64,000 nt of DNA. Source: Herpomyces periplanetae (lineage: Eukaryota; Ascomycota; Laboulbeniomycetes; Herpomycetales; Herpomycetaceae). The stretch is from positions 124,001 through 188,000 of the forward strand of contig WMKJ01000002.1 of the NCBI GenBank assembly GCA_009733715.1. Direction: 5' to 3'. Below the pieces are notes generated by a model. It saw only the letters and a list, made by a program, of their open reading frames with translations, was not told the origin of the DNA and ran no database searches. Shown here one piece after another: positions 38,272 to 50,200 of this stretch; within the stretch, counting starts at the first letter, position 1; the number at the start of each line of letters is the position of its first letter. Both the position numbers and the translations under genes were made by a program.

Positions 38272-40449
38272 ATGCCCGTTGGAAATGTAAGTAAACCTGA
38301 TCGTGAGTGTGTGCTTGAAATTTTGGTGTTGAAATAAGGTTGGTGTTCTGTTTATTCACGATACACGATAGGTTTATATGATTACCTTGGTCGCAGTGAT
38401 CGGCGGATTGCTGAGCGGTAAGCTAGCTCTACATTTTATACGGATTGATGGCCGTATCGCGTAACCTGTTTTTAACTGTTTGAACGTTTGAATCGTGCTT
38501 GAAATAGGCTTTAATATTGCATCTCTGAGTGCGATTCTACCACAACAATCGTATAAATGCTATTTTCAGCAAGGTCCTCTTGATGTTAATGGCTTTTGTA
38601 CGGGTCCCCGTGTAGTAACCCAGGGTGGAATAAACGCTTCAACGTCGGCTGGTGCATGGGCTGCGGCGTTGTTTTCCGGTCACATCTCTGATAAACTCGG
38701 GCGGAAATATGCCATCATGATCGGTGCATTTATCTGGCTTGTTGGGTCGAGTTTATCGTGTGCTGCCCAAAATATTGGCATGTTGATTTGTGGACGTGTT
38801 ATAAATGGGATCTGTGTTGGCATATGTTCAGCTCAGAGTAAGTATAATATTCTGTGTGAAACTTGTTAAGATGGTCTTTCCCTTGGGACTCCTATCCGTC
38901 CATCAATCTGTCATCAGTTCCCTTATTCTGCTCATTCGTCTGTTTGGTCTAGCTGTGAATGCTTTTTTATGCAGTTGAGCTTACGGTTGGGGGGATTGCT
39001 TAGTTCCTGTGTTTATTTCGGAGATCTCACCTCCTTCGCTACGTGGTAGATTGGTCGGGATGCAACAGTGGGCAATAACTTGGTAAGGTATCTCTCGTGA
39101 TATGCTAACATTGCTTCAATGACTAACTTGGTTTGTGTTAATGTTTAAGGGGAATTATGTCAATGTTCTTTATATCATTTGGAGCATCATATCTTAAGGG
39201 TACAGTGGCATTTCGTTTGCCATGGGGATTGCAATTGTTACCGGGATTCATGTTATTCACGGGCATGTCAATTTTACCCGAATCACCCCGATGGTTAGCC
39301 CGTCAAGATCGCTGGAAAGAGTGTTCGGAAATCTTAACTTTAGTGCACGGTCATGGTGATAAGGACTCACCTATCGTCAAACAAGAGTTTGAGGAAATCG
39401 AGCGAGTAGTCCAGTTTGAACGACAAAATACAGATGTGTCATATTGGGATTTGTTCAAGCCTAGTGTAGTTAACCGTACCCAAATTGGTGTGTTTATGCA
39501 AATTTGGACAGACTTGACGGTGAGTGGGTATATGACGGTGTTGGATTTGTAGCTAGTATGAAGAAATACACTAACACCTTCATACCTTTTGCCGGATTGA
39601 ATTGTGAACAGGGAATGAACGGTAAGTGCGGCTGTTTTGTCGTTTTTAAAATTGGCGGATGAGTTTAGTCGATTAACATGCGAATTTTGCATAATTGATG
39701 GCTGATCTTTGTTAAAACGGATATTAGTGATGATGTACTATATTACGTACATCTTTCAAATGGCCGGAATGTCATCATCTAGTTTACTGCTATCGTGTTC
39801 AGTGCAGAACATAATTAATGTAGTCATGACGATACCGGGATTAATGTTAATCGATAGGCTTGGACGAAGACCTCTTCTCCTTATGGGATCTATTAGTATG
39901 GCTATATGGCTATTTTGTAATGCGGGAATCTTTGCACGATACGGAGTTGATCGACCAAACGGAATTAATGGAACAAATCAGGCTAGCATGGAAGTCAAGG
40001 GTAGTGCAGCTAAAGCGGTGATCGCAAGTTCTTATTTATTCGTTGCATCATTTGCTCCGACATGGGGTCCCATTAGCTGGGTTTACGCGGCCGAAGTGTT
40101 TCCTTTACGATATCGTGGGAAAGCAGTTGCCTTAACTACATCAGCGAATTGGATATTTGACGTTGCATTAGCTTGGTTTATACCGATTGCATTCGTAAAG
40201 ATTAAATGGCGAACTTATCTTATGTTTGCATTATTTTGTGTTGCGATGACATTACATGTTTTTTTCATGTTTCCCGAAACCGCGGGAAAGTCTTTAGTTG
40301 AGATTGATGAAATGTTTGATACTAAGAGACCCGGAGCATGGCCTATTATTGGGACACCAGCATGGAGAACGCACAAAAAATCCATTAAAAAGAATAATAT
40401 TGAAAATGGCGTGAATAATATAGAGGCCGATAATAAGGAACGTTGGTGA
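38272..40449 (+). CDS. Sugar porter (MFS hexose-type transporter)
   Basis: Twelve-span major facilitator of the sugar-porter family. Exons 38272..38286, 38372..38417, 38508..38837, 39004..39082, 39150..39519, 39612..39621 and 39728..40449 give 523 residues. Diagnostic motifs: SDKLGRKYA (loop 2-3), SEISPPSLRGRLVGMQQW, PESPRWLARQ, LTGMNVMMYYITYIF, DRLGRRPLLL, WVYAAEVFPLRYRGKAVA and PETAGKSLVEIDEMF. Exon 6 is only 10 nt and supplies GlyMetAsn of the canonical TGMNV motif; exon 1 is 15 nt. The substrate is uncertain among hexoses, xylose and related sugars. Confidence 0.93.
39612..39621 (+). other. 10-nt microexon of the sugar transporter
   Basis: Bases GGAATGAACG sit between a GAACAG acceptor and a GTAAGT donor. 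They encode Gly-Met-Asn plus one base. Adding them restores phase and the invariant TGMNV motif, so the microexon is well supported by family sequence. Confidence 0.8.
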
Positions 40450-42353
40450 GTTTTTTGCTCGCATCACCGTGTCTGATTTTGTTGCAACTACGTTCCGCCT
40501 TTTTACCACAACCCCAACTTTCAGTCTTGGCCCAGTACCTTGGCAATCCGTATATTTTTGATTTGACGCACTTTTTTCTATATGGATTTATTTATTTGCA
40601 GTCTCTTTTTAATAGTTTGATTTTTGCGGAATTTTGGGAAACTAAGCACGCCAGCAGCGTGGAAATACCATGAAAAGATTAACCTAGTAGTAGAAGCTTT
40701 TTATTGACACGGAACAACATAGTTTGAACAATTAGCTACATGGGTCAAGCTATGTAGAAATTTGTACTATGTTGGTACTCCGGAAGCATCAGTCACAATT
40801 ATTAACTCTACAATCATTGAAAAATGCCAACATCATCAACATCACGATGTTCAAACCGCTTTCTTGCGGCAACGCGCAAAGCCCACCTGAGTATAGTTAC
40901 CATTTTAGGAAATGTTGAGTACCATCCCAAGTGCTATTTCCTCATTTGGGAACTCGTCCCGTGGATGGTCAATTCATTTCCTAATACGGAAGCTGCGATT
41001 TGATTCAGCAAAAATTTCCTTTCCGGGAAGCATCGACTCGATAACTTGACAATTTCCCCTTTGGAATTGCTCCTCTATCATTATGTCATCTTTTTAATGG
41101 TCGCGTCTCTGCGTTTCGCTAAACTTTCTTCTTCATTATTTTTGCCAACTCGATGATGGATGGATAGATGGGTTGATGAATGAATAGATGGACATTCGGG
41201 ACCGAGTGTGCAGGATTATGTGTGTTCATGCATGCTTGCATAAGTACATGGATGAGAGGTCTTTTCGTCAAATCGTATCTCACCCGACATTACTTTTGCG
41301 TGTGCTCTCGAATATCGTTCACACTTTCACATTCGTTTCATCCTCGCCCCGTCTTCCTTTCCACTTCTTCGTACTTTTCCTCATCTATCCACATCGTAAG
41401 TTGATTATCGCGTCTTTCACAAATTCGTTTCGCTACGTTTCTTACTGCCAACTGCTCATCTGAGTCGAAACATTATGTGCGATATCATTTAAGTTATTTG
41501 AGTCAGCCCTTTTTTCTACCAGTTTTTAAAAGTTTACGGAAACTACATTATACAAAAGTAATGGATTCCCTGATATGAGATAGTTAGTCTTGGTTATATC
41601 TTAGCCTAAATTCATATGGACCTTGAACACAATCAACCTTGACGTGACATCACAATTTTTCTTTTGGGCGAAACAGTCCCGCTCTCTTCCTAAACTATGT
41701 GGAAGTTGGCACTAAACAGGGTATTATAGACAGGCTCATATACCCATTGTCGCTCACTTATTCACTTTACTTGTATGCTTGCACTATAATGGCTAATGAA
41801 ACCGGTTACATGATAAGCCAACTAGTCACGCCGCACTACTCCACATGGCATCATATCGCATTCCATAACTACACCACAGTATGCCGATTGACTACTTGTG
41901 AGTTTCGGTGGTCGCACGGATGGCCGTGTTGCCTTTGGTCGGAATCGCCGTAGTAAATGTTTACGGAAAGCTGACTCGCCGACAAAGAACACGCGCGTTC
42001 TTACGCGCGACGGGTACTCTACTTCCCTCATTTTACTTTTCCTCATTTTAATATGATTTAGGCTTCATTTATCTTTTTCGACTTCCTTTGTTCCGACCAA
42101 TCACCCACCTTAGCTCTGGGCTTGAACTTTCGTTCCCGTTAGTTTGACCTGGTAGCAGTGTATTCTCACCTAACTATCTTGCCTCACCTTCCATTCCATT
42201 TCTTGATCGAGCCCTCTTTCACTTTTTCACACGGTTACTTCACGTATACTTGTGATTCGCAGTGCCATCTGTGCTTCGCGTGTTTACCTGCTTAACCAAA
42301 TGGCGTGTGCGTACTTAATTTCTTCAATACTCTTACCTCGGGTTTCTTGACTC
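40450..42353. other. 1.9-kb intergenic region
   Basis: Between the transporter and the dihydroxyacetone-kinase-like gene. A degenerate GATG/GATA tandem run lies at about 41153-41190. No gene recognised. Confidence 0.5.
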
Positions 42354-45136
42354 ATGAGTGTATATACATATATATATGTGTGTGTGTGTGTGGGTGCATT
42401 TGGAGATGAAAGTTAATTGTTACGTTTAACCGTCAAAACTGACGTACATTGAACCGACAGCAAACCATTTTATATCGGATCCTGCTACGCTTAGTGAAGC
42501 CAGTCTTGCCTTGTTGCCGCGAATTTATGCTAATTTAATGTATGATAAAGCGAATCGAGCTATACTTACACGCAACTGCGTACAACCTGAAGCCAAATGG
42601 ACAGATAACACGGCAACAGGCACACTGGGTGTAGATGTTAAAGTCAGCATTTTCGCGGCAGGGTCAGCTGGACATGAACCGGCATTTCACGGATACGTAG
42701 GAACGGGACTTTTGGATGCTGCAGTAGTGGGACACATATTTAAAGCACCATCGGCTGAACACATTAAGCATACACTGTTGCACTTGGTTGATGGGTGTAA
42801 AGTTGATGGCAGTAATTCCGCCGGAGGTGTAAGTAGAAACACTATGTCTACGGGGTCGACCAAAGTAAAATCTTTGTGGCGCAAGGGAGATAAATCAAGT
42901 GAGCCATTTTGGAAGCGTGAATTTTCACTTCCGATAATGCGTAGTAATAGTCTGGCAGGTCATGAACGGTGCAAGAGTGCAGTGAATGATTCGATGGCTA
43001 ACTCTGGGCAATATGTGAGAGCAACACAGAAAGGAGGAATAGTAGGGGTAGTGTTGAATGAATTATCAAGCGTGATAAACGTTGGAATAGCGATGGAAGG
43101 TGTGAAAGCCTGCACGGAAGATAAATTATTTCATACGGTAATCGTGGGGGATGATGTAGCGTTTACAAGGAGCGTCACTTGTAAGACCGGAAGAAGAGGA
43201 CTTGCAGGAGCTTACCTCGTTATCAAGGTAGCGGGGGCTTTAGCTCAGCGTGGGTAAGTTGTGAGTGAATTGAAGGGGGGGTGAGTGTATGACGAGTGAG
43301 GGAGCAAAAGAAGAGGGTCAAGTGAATATTATTGTATTTTGGAGGATTAACTGATAGATAAATGTATGAATGTGTGTGCGTGGGAGGTGACGCGAATAGA
43401 GCATCCTTTCATGAAGTAGCGCATACGGCGAGCTTGGTTAATGAGAACCTGATCACGATAGGAGCATCGCTGTCGTTTGCGCATGTTCCAGGGCAAAATT
43501 CGTTACATCCATCAGTGTTTTTGAATACAGATAATCCACCGGAGATATATGTTGGGCAAGGAATTGAGAATGAAGCTCATGCGTCGCGGATCCGAGCAAG
43601 TTTACCCGATTTAGTGGGGCATATGCTTCATTGGCTTCTTGACGATTCGAGGGAAAACGATCGAGGCTATGTTAGCATTGACGCAGAAAAGGATCAAGTC
43701 GTCACGTTAATTAACAATAATGGCGGGTTAAGTAATTTAGAACTGAATGCCATAGTGATGGAAGTATTGGATCAGTTGGAAGAAAAATGGAATATTGTGC
43801 CGGTAAGGGTAATGAAAGGGACTTACCTTAGCAGTTTAAACGGTTTAGGCTTCTCGATAACTATATTACGAATTCCGACGGAGTTGAAGAGTAAGGAATA
43901 TGATGTAGTAAGTTTACTAGATGAATCAGGTCAGGGCGAAGGAACGCCAAGTACGAAAAGTTTAGTCGAACAGCAGTCGCAACTACACACCTTACGTGGC
44001 AAATACAGTTTAAGGGAACGAGATTACGACAAGGGCAAATCAGAATGGAAGAGTAACTTTGAGGGTGAAATCAACGACGATAAACTTGTAATGGGGGGTT
44101 TTGAGAGTAAGTAACAATGACACCTATACAGTTCATTTGATGGACGACATAATCAAAGAGGAGTTACTAAATAATAATAATTGGTTTATTGAGGTAAATA
44201 GTTGACGTAACAGAAGTGCGGACAGCATTAACTCGAGGATTAAACCGACTAATTGCAGCGGAAGCCGCCATAACTCATTTTGATCGTATACTGGGAGATG
44301 GAGAGCAAGGAATTGCACTTAAGAGGTCTGCTCTTGCGGTACTGTCATTACTTGACAGTATGTCTAGGGGTCGAGGGATACCTGAAGATTCTGCGAAATT
44401 TGTTTATGAGATTACCAAAGTCGTCAGTAATAGTATGAGCGAGACAACTGGTTCATTGTATGTTCTCTATTTGAACTGTTTGGTTACAAGTCTGCAAAAA
44501 TTTGGCAAATCGGCAACCAGCTTCGAGCAAAGAAATCGATCGGCATCAAGCTCGGGATCATGTAACTTGGCATTTCAAGCTATCGGCTCGGGCCAAAACC
44601 TCCCTTCCTTCGGACATCCCGACTACCCTTGGAACCCTGAATCCCGTCCACACTCTGAATCACAGGACTTGGGTGAAATGACGTCATCGGTGGCTATGCA
44701 GTTCAGGGAGGAATTTGGTGGTGCGGCTGTACCCTCCGGCAGCGCCACGCCTACATCGCTTTCGAGCATTCAGAATTGGACGTCGGCGTTGTTGGATGCG
44801 GTTATGAGAGTTAAATTTTATACGTCGTACGCGACTAGAGACAGAACATTTCTCGAACCTTTGGAAGCTTGGTTGAATTGTTTCTTAAAGCGTAAAAATG
44901 TTCATGAAGCTGTACGCGCTGCTCAGGAGGCAGCCGAGGCTACGCGAAAAGTTCGTTTAAGTATAGGTTATCATGATGAATTCGATGGAATGTCCCATGA
45001 TCGCATTCATCAGCCGGTTCCTGATCCAGGTGCCTACGGAATTGCTCAATTTCTTGCTGGGATATCAGGGACTTTGGGAGTGTGTGATCGTCGCAAATCT
45101 CGTTTAGGTAAAAGCGGTAACTCCCGATCTGTTTAA
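42354..45136 (+). CDS. Dihydroxyacetone-kinase-like protein with altered active-site motifs
   Basis: Full DhaK plus DhaL architecture. Exons 42354..42357 (tentative, Met plus one base), 42461..43253, 43400..44106 and 44202..45136 give 812 residues. The DhaK part shows SAGHEPAFHGYVGTGLLDAAV, VVGDDVAF-type sequence, the histidine that binds substrate in SFAHVPG, and NNNGGLSNLELNAIV. The DhaL part shows ITHFDRILGDGEQG, TTGSLYVLYLNCL, RDRTFLEPLEAWL, AAQEAAEATRKV and VPDPGAYGIAQFLAG. Against the family, the SGGGSGHEPAH loop reads AAGSAGHEPAF, the NYTGD loop reads NELSS, and GDGD reads GDGE. Low-complexity inserts interrupt both halves. It could be a weak kinase, an FMN-cyclase-type enzyme or a non-catalytic paralogue. 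Confidence 0.85.
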
Positions 45137-45270
45137 TTTTCTTGATCGCTTTGACTTAAATTCATGCTATGATGATTTATACCCCGCGTTAACATTGTCG
45201 CTATTTTCTTCCAGTGACTCTCGTGTACCCTTCCATAACACCCCATTCCCCGTCGTCTCCATCTCAATCG

Positions 45271-45807
45271 TTAACTCAGCAACACCAAAATCACTGAATC
45301 CCCCCGCAAAAATCTACCCGTTAATAACCCTATCAGTTAACTGCGTTTACCAAAAAAATATTCACCTCTCATACTTACAGTTTACTGATAAACCGATCCT
45401 TGTTCACCGGCCGACCTAATTTTCCTGATGACAATCTTGGAAGTTCCGTCCACATTTCTTTTACATTTTCCAGAACCATGTTACAGTGTCTATCGAATGC
45501 TTTAACGCGCGCTAATAATTTACGGTTATTGCGACAAGATATGAGAACCTGCGCATGAGTTCGTACCGCTGTTTGTAAAATCGATAAAGGTCCTGCTTGG
45601 AATTCATGTTCTTCTAGTGCTTGAATTTCATACTCTCTAATATTAACCTCATTCTCCTCATATGTGTATTTAACCCATTGGTTTATTCGTTTGTTAGCCT
45701 TCAATACCATGTTACTATTAACCAAAGTCCACTTACGTTAACTCTGATCGAGGCTTAGCCAAAAGATCGCTATACGCATGTTTGAAGTACTTGTTAATAC
45801 AATCCAT
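45271..45807 (-). CDS. SMD2: Small nuclear ribonucleoprotein Sm D2
   Basis: Core Sm-ring protein of spliceosomal snRNPs. Minus-strand exons 45807..45737, 45636..45379 and 45313..45271 give 123 residues. The family sequence [73 protein letters not shown] is intact. The protein stops three residues after SVILVL, slightly shorter than orthologues that end in RNPLIAGK. It converges with the kinase-like gene, 134 bp between stops. Confidence 0.95.
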
Positions 45808-46828
45808 ATAATTCCACTAACATAGCATCTAAATGTACGCACTGAATTTTAACATCCGCCATGCCCACTCGTCAATTTAATAAGATCGCACACAAATTTA
45901 TACAGATTGACTAACTGGCCAAATACACCGCCAATATAATATAATAAATCACACACCTCCACGATCTAACTCAAACTTTCCGAACAAAATAGATGATTAA
46001 AAAAACTTGCCAGAAAGGAAGTTAGTTAACCTGCCTTTACCCACACTCCTACATATCATTGGAAACAAACGTGCGCTCCTTTTGCACCGCCACTCCGGTT
46101 TTCCTTGCCAGGCTGTACTGCGCCACACTCGCCTCGCGGAGGCGAGTGTGGCGTTCCGGGAAGGGACGCGTGTGTGGACGTGTGACGCGTTATTTACACG
46201 GTTACGAGCGCGTGTGTGAGCGCGTACCGGCGCGTACGGGCGCGCATACAACGTGTATAGTGTATATGGTGACTGGATTGGGAAGTATGTTTACGTGGGC
46301 GCATTGGAGTCGCAATTGAGAGTGAAAGTGTATAGATGACTACCGCTGGTGTATGTATGTGTGTGCACGCGCGCAAACAACTTTGCGACCGAGCGCAAAA
46401 TACTCAATTCGCTTTATTGCTGAGTGTTAATGCCGGGTACGAGTTAATTTGGCGTAAATCACGGGTCAGTATGTCTGGCATGTCCATGTTACGTGCGCCT
46501 GTACATTTGTGTTCTACGATATTTAATTTACCATGGCGCGGCCACTCCCTCACTTATACCTGGTAATGTATATATATGTGTATTTACCTGCAGCATTGCT
46601 GTCTCCCCCCATACAACAGTTTGCTCTGACTTGTTAATGCTTCGCGCCTCGGTCATATCTTTTCCGTCCGTGCTAGCGTGATCTTCGCTCTAATTACCCA
46701 GACGGTCATTTGTTTTATTATTTATACACGCTAGACTAACATTTTACTTTCGCTTTACTCTCTCTTTTTTCATCTCAACTAACTTCGTTCGCTACTCTTT
46801 TTCATTCATTATCGCGTTCATCCAGCTG
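45808..46828. other. Divergent intergenic region with GC-rich hairpin
   Basis: Between SmD2 (-) and the Spt21/Ams2 gene (+). The middle (46110-46250) is GC-rich with a perfect hairpin and repeated GCGCG words. The final 270 bp is pyrimidine-rich up to the Spt21 start. Confidence 0.55.
46121..46153. repeat. Perfect 15-bp inverted repeat with 3-nt loop
   Basis: CGCCACACTCGCCTC at 46121-46135, loop GCG at 46136-46138, and the exact reverse complement at 46139-46153. It stands in GC-rich sequence within an otherwise AT-rich divergent promoter. Confidence 0.9.
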
Positions 46829-49800
46829 ATGTCCTCTTCTGCAGACGCCTTTCTCCCCTCCTCCTCTTCGACTTTACAATCCGTTAAAGTTAAAATCTTT
46901 TACTCCTTTACAACTTTCCCTTACACGTTTCACCAGTCATCACCCGCTGAACCATCTACAAATCCTACGATCAACTGTCTAGTTCGTCTTCCTGACACCC
47001 ACAATATTACTGTTTTCACTACCAGTACACATTCCATTATTGGTATTATCGATCTACACACTTGTCTTAACGTTGTTGTTTCTGCCAGTCCTGAACTTCT
47101 TGCATTACCTTCGCTCGACTACACCGTTTACGCTCACGACCACTCGGAAGTAACTGCTCCGTTGGTTGGCAATGGATTACTCTCTCATTTAATTGCTACC
47201 TCTGTATCTCAGACTCCACTACCCATCACTGGTCAAGTCCACTCGTCCCCGTTGGGTCAAACCCTTCATGTTAACCTTAAATTTCTTGCTATTCCAAAAA
47301 TTTGTTCGGCATCTAAAAATCAACATTTAAACTCTATTCCATCCCCATTTTCTTTAATCAAATCTGCCAATGCCTCTAAAGTTCCCAACCCAGATCCTTT
47401 AAACATTTGCCAAAGTTCTTCGCTACCTTCACCTCCCTTATTATCATTTTCCCCGGTCAAGCGAATTTCCGCGATAGACTCAGACTCTCTTCATGATATT
47501 TTGACATCTGAACTCCCCACACCGAGTACACCTACTACCTCAAGCCAGCCTCTTCCCAATTCCTGCCCAACATCACCTACACTCCATGATACTGGACCTT
47601 CACATTCCTATTCCAAGTCTACCCAACATCCGGTTACCTCGGCATCAACATCCCCTACGACTGTCTATTCTCACATCGGCAAGTCATTTACTTTGCAACC
47701 ATCGCCTCGAAACCAACATTCATTTTACTCCAGTTATCTCAATCCTACAAAGTCTCAACTAGGTCGCTTACCATTTCATAATTCTTACGATTCTGATTAT
47801 ACTTCTCACCCCAAGTCGGATTCTGATATAATAAGAACAAGAAAACTCTTCTCCATACATCCAAGTCCTTCCATTTACCATTCACCTTATTCGTACGTGT
47901 CACCTTCACAATCGGACGATCCTAAACTCGCTGAATCCACTTCGACCAATGATTCGAATTCGCACCTGCGCCCGACTTCACCCGTATCAGATATACCATC
48001 TTCACCACCAGAGTACACTCATTGTCGTTCAATCGATCCTTTGGCTCACTCCTCAACCTCTCAACAACGCCCAAATTTGCAATGCGCAACGGCATCTAGT
48101 TCGAATACGTCGCGCAAACGGTACAATGGAAATGACGAATGTCCCTTAACATTGGGCAAAGGGACCTTCCCATTATCCCTTGATAATCAATCGTCTCCTC
48201 GCATGACGGGTAAGAATCACGTATGCCCGTCCCCCCCGCCAGTTTCATCTGTAGCTATGCGCCCCTTACCACAAAATTTAAAATGTACAAGCAAGAAACC
48301 CAATCATCAAACATCATTGCCTCCGTGCTTGTCGGAACCTTTCTCGGATCAGTTGAACATCCCGCGACGATCTTCTGGTACTTCTACAAAGTCGAACGAC
48401 CCAACTGCTACAGCAGCTAGCAAAACTGAATTTGTACCGGTCATGTTTGAACATAACGATAAGTTACTTCCCCCATGTAATAGCAATGGTGAAAGCGTTC
48501 AAAGATTTTCATCTTGTGCTCCATCGGAAACAACGACAAACGGCAAAGGCTCCGCTGAACTAGTTTTTCACTTTGAGACTGTCGGCATGGTAAATATTTC
48601 AAAACGCAAGCGGAAGAGGTCATTGTCAGCTAAGGTTGACAAAAAGTTTAATCGGCAAGGAAAACATCACCGCAAATCCATTAAACGTGCCGCATTTCGT
48701 ACATTGGAGCGCTCACCATCTAGTGAAATACCTCAAATTTTGATACCACCGTCAATCATTTCAACAAACCCTAGCGTCAGTGAATATCCTGGGCAAGAAA
48801 CACGGTGTAACGAAAATTTGACAGTCGTCAAATTCGAAAGTGAGGCGATATCTCAGGTTGGCAAACCAAAAACCACTTGTGAGACCCGACCTACTCCATC
48901 GGATGAAAGTTGCATGAATTGTGGTGTAAATGATACCATACGATACTGGATAATTATGGATAATTCGAAGCTACACGAGTTTGGCACCGAGAATGAAGTA
49001 CAAAGTGAGGAACGTGGTCATGACAGTACAGGAGGACTTCTTTGCATTGCCAATAATCGAACCACTGGGGAAACTGGACGACACATTTTACGAAAATCCG
49101 TTGCAATCAAGGCATTTAGTGGGTTTAGTGCGGGCAAAATTTCCCGGGTTAACTTGTGCGGTTCATGTGGTGACTGGTTTGTAGAAAAAGGGCAGGAAGA
49201 AATTTGGCCAGCGAATGCAACTAGTAGAGTGGAAAACATATCCAGGCCAGTGCCGGAGTTTGGTCAAAGTGATAATGAGCAACACACAGAGATAGGAAAT
49301 GGTGATGGTCAGACCAAGTTGTGGTCGGGCCATGAAAGTGCGTGTAACCATCTAGCTGTAAAGCGGGAAGCATGGAAAGGACAAATACGAGCGAAGGTTA
49401 CTGGGGTAGACAACGCTACGGAAAGTTTATCGGCGGTTAATGGGGTGAAGTTTAAGCGGAATTCTAAGACAACATCGGAAGATGAAACAAAATCCAGTCA
49501 AGCTGAACGGAATATAAGCCCATTGGGAGTGATCGACAAGAGTGTGGTAAATGCACGAAGCATGAGCAACAGTTGTGGAATACCGCATGGTGAAGAGGAT
49601 GTGTGTTGGAATAAAGAAAATGATAAGTGTAGCAAGTGTGAGCACAATTCATACAATTGTGAACACGAATGTGGATTAGCGAGTACCAAGGAGACTTGCG
49701 TATTGCTTAGTGCACCACAGGATAACAAGGGGAAAATGACAACAGGGCGAAGTGAACGGCCCATGGGACCAGGAAGCGACGGAATGTATATAATGAAGCA

Positions 49801-50200
49801 AGTATACGATGGAGGAATAACTGATCCAATTACACTAAATTTGGGCAACACAATATCAGGGCCTATGTTAAGTGCCAACACACTGACAGGATCAAATGCT
49901 GGACCGGATGGAGGAAGTGAAGTATCAATTATGATGACAGGAATTAACGAAGATTCAGCATTTGATTTTTTTGCGCTCGAGGTGCTAACATTGCCCACGG
50001 ACGTGTTAACAGTACCGATGAATCCAGATACACTTTTTGATTCATTTATCAATCCGGAATTTGTAGGGACGCTTGACCAACAACGGAACAACCAAAGTAC
50101 TCAGTTGGAATTATCCCCATCCACGACACTCGCATCACTGGACATGATGCCGACTGACATGCTTGATCAAACAAATCTTCATGTACCACTAAGGCACTGA
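46829..50200 (+). CDS. Spt21/Ams2-type histone gene regulator with GATA-like finger
   Basis: Predicted regulator of histone gene transcription (S. cerevisiae Spt21, S. pombe Ams2). Single exon, 1123 residues. Residues ~20-150 match the Spt21 N-terminal domain: VKVKIFYSF, NCLVRLP, IGIIDLHTCLNVVVSASPE, LDYTVYAHDHSEVTAPLVGNGLLS. A long Ser/Pro-rich linker follows. The GATA-like finger has CMNC at 695-698 and CGSC at 777-780 followed by DWF, with a 78-residue gap between pairs, as I recall for this fungal family rather than the ~18 of true GATA factors. A second Cys/His cluster occurs from residue 926 (CWNKENDKCSKCEHNSYNC). A pyrimidine-rich leader precedes the gene. Confidence 0.87.
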   Translation: MSSSADAFLPSSSSTLQSVKVKIFYSFTTFPYTFHQSSPAEPSTNPTINCLVRLPDTHNITVFTTSTHSIIGIIDLHTCLNVVVSASPELLALPSLDYTVYAHDHSEVTAPLVGNGLLSHLIATSVSQTPLPITGQVHSSPLGQTLHVNLKFLAIPKICSASKNQHLNSIPSPFSLIKSANASKVPNPDPLNICQSSSLPSPPLLSFSPVKRISAIDSDSLHDILTSELPTPSTPTTSSQPLPNSCPTSPTLHDTGPSHSYSKSTQHPVTSASTSPTTVYSHIGKSFTLQPSPRNQHSFYSSYLNPTKSQLGRLPFHNSYDSDYTSHPKSDSDIIRTRKLFSIHPSPSIYHSPYSYVSPSQSDDPKLAESTSTNDSNSHLRPTSPVSDIPSSPPEYTHCRSIDPLAHSSTSQQRPNLQCATASSSNTSRKRYNGNDECPLTLGKGTFPLSLDNQSSPRMTGKNHVCPSPPPVSSVAMRPLPQNLKCTSKKPNHQTSLPPCLSEPFSDQLNIPRRSSGTSTKSNDPTATAASKTEFVPVMFEHNDKLLPPCNSNGESVQRFSSCAPSETTTNGKGSAELVFHFETVGMVNISKRKRKRSLSAKVDKKFNRQGKHHRKSIKRAAFRTLERSPSSEIPQILIPPSIISTNPSVSEYPGQETRCNENLTVVKFESEAISQVGKPKTTCETRPTPSDESCMNCGVNDTIRYWIIMDNSKLHEFGTENEVQSEERGHDSTGGLLCIANNRTTGETGRHILRKSVAIKAFSGFSAGKISRVNLCGSCGDWFVEKGQEEIWPANATSRVENISRPVPEFGQSDNEQHTEIGNGDGQTKLWSGHESACNHLAVKREAWKGQIRAKVTGVDNATESLSAVNGVKFKRNSKTTSEDETKSSQAERNISPLGVIDKSVVNARSMSNSCGIPHGEEDVCWNKENDKCSKCEHNSYNCEHECGLASTKETCVLLSAPQDNKGKMTTGRSERPMGPGSDGMYIMKQVYDGGITDPITLNLGNTISGPMLSANTLTGSNAGPDGGSEVSIMMTGINEDSAFDFFALEVLTLPTDVLTVPMNPDTLFDSFINPEFVGTLDQQRNNQSTQLELSPSTTLASLDMMPTDMLDQTNLHVPLRH

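Noticed and set aside
42366-42392. TA/TG dinucleotide run before the kinase-like gene
   Set aside because: Simple microsatellite; probably inside the tentative first intron, no further meaning supported.
44133-44318. Minus-strand Leu-rich frame within the kinase-like gene
   Set aside because: Antisense shadow of coding sequence.
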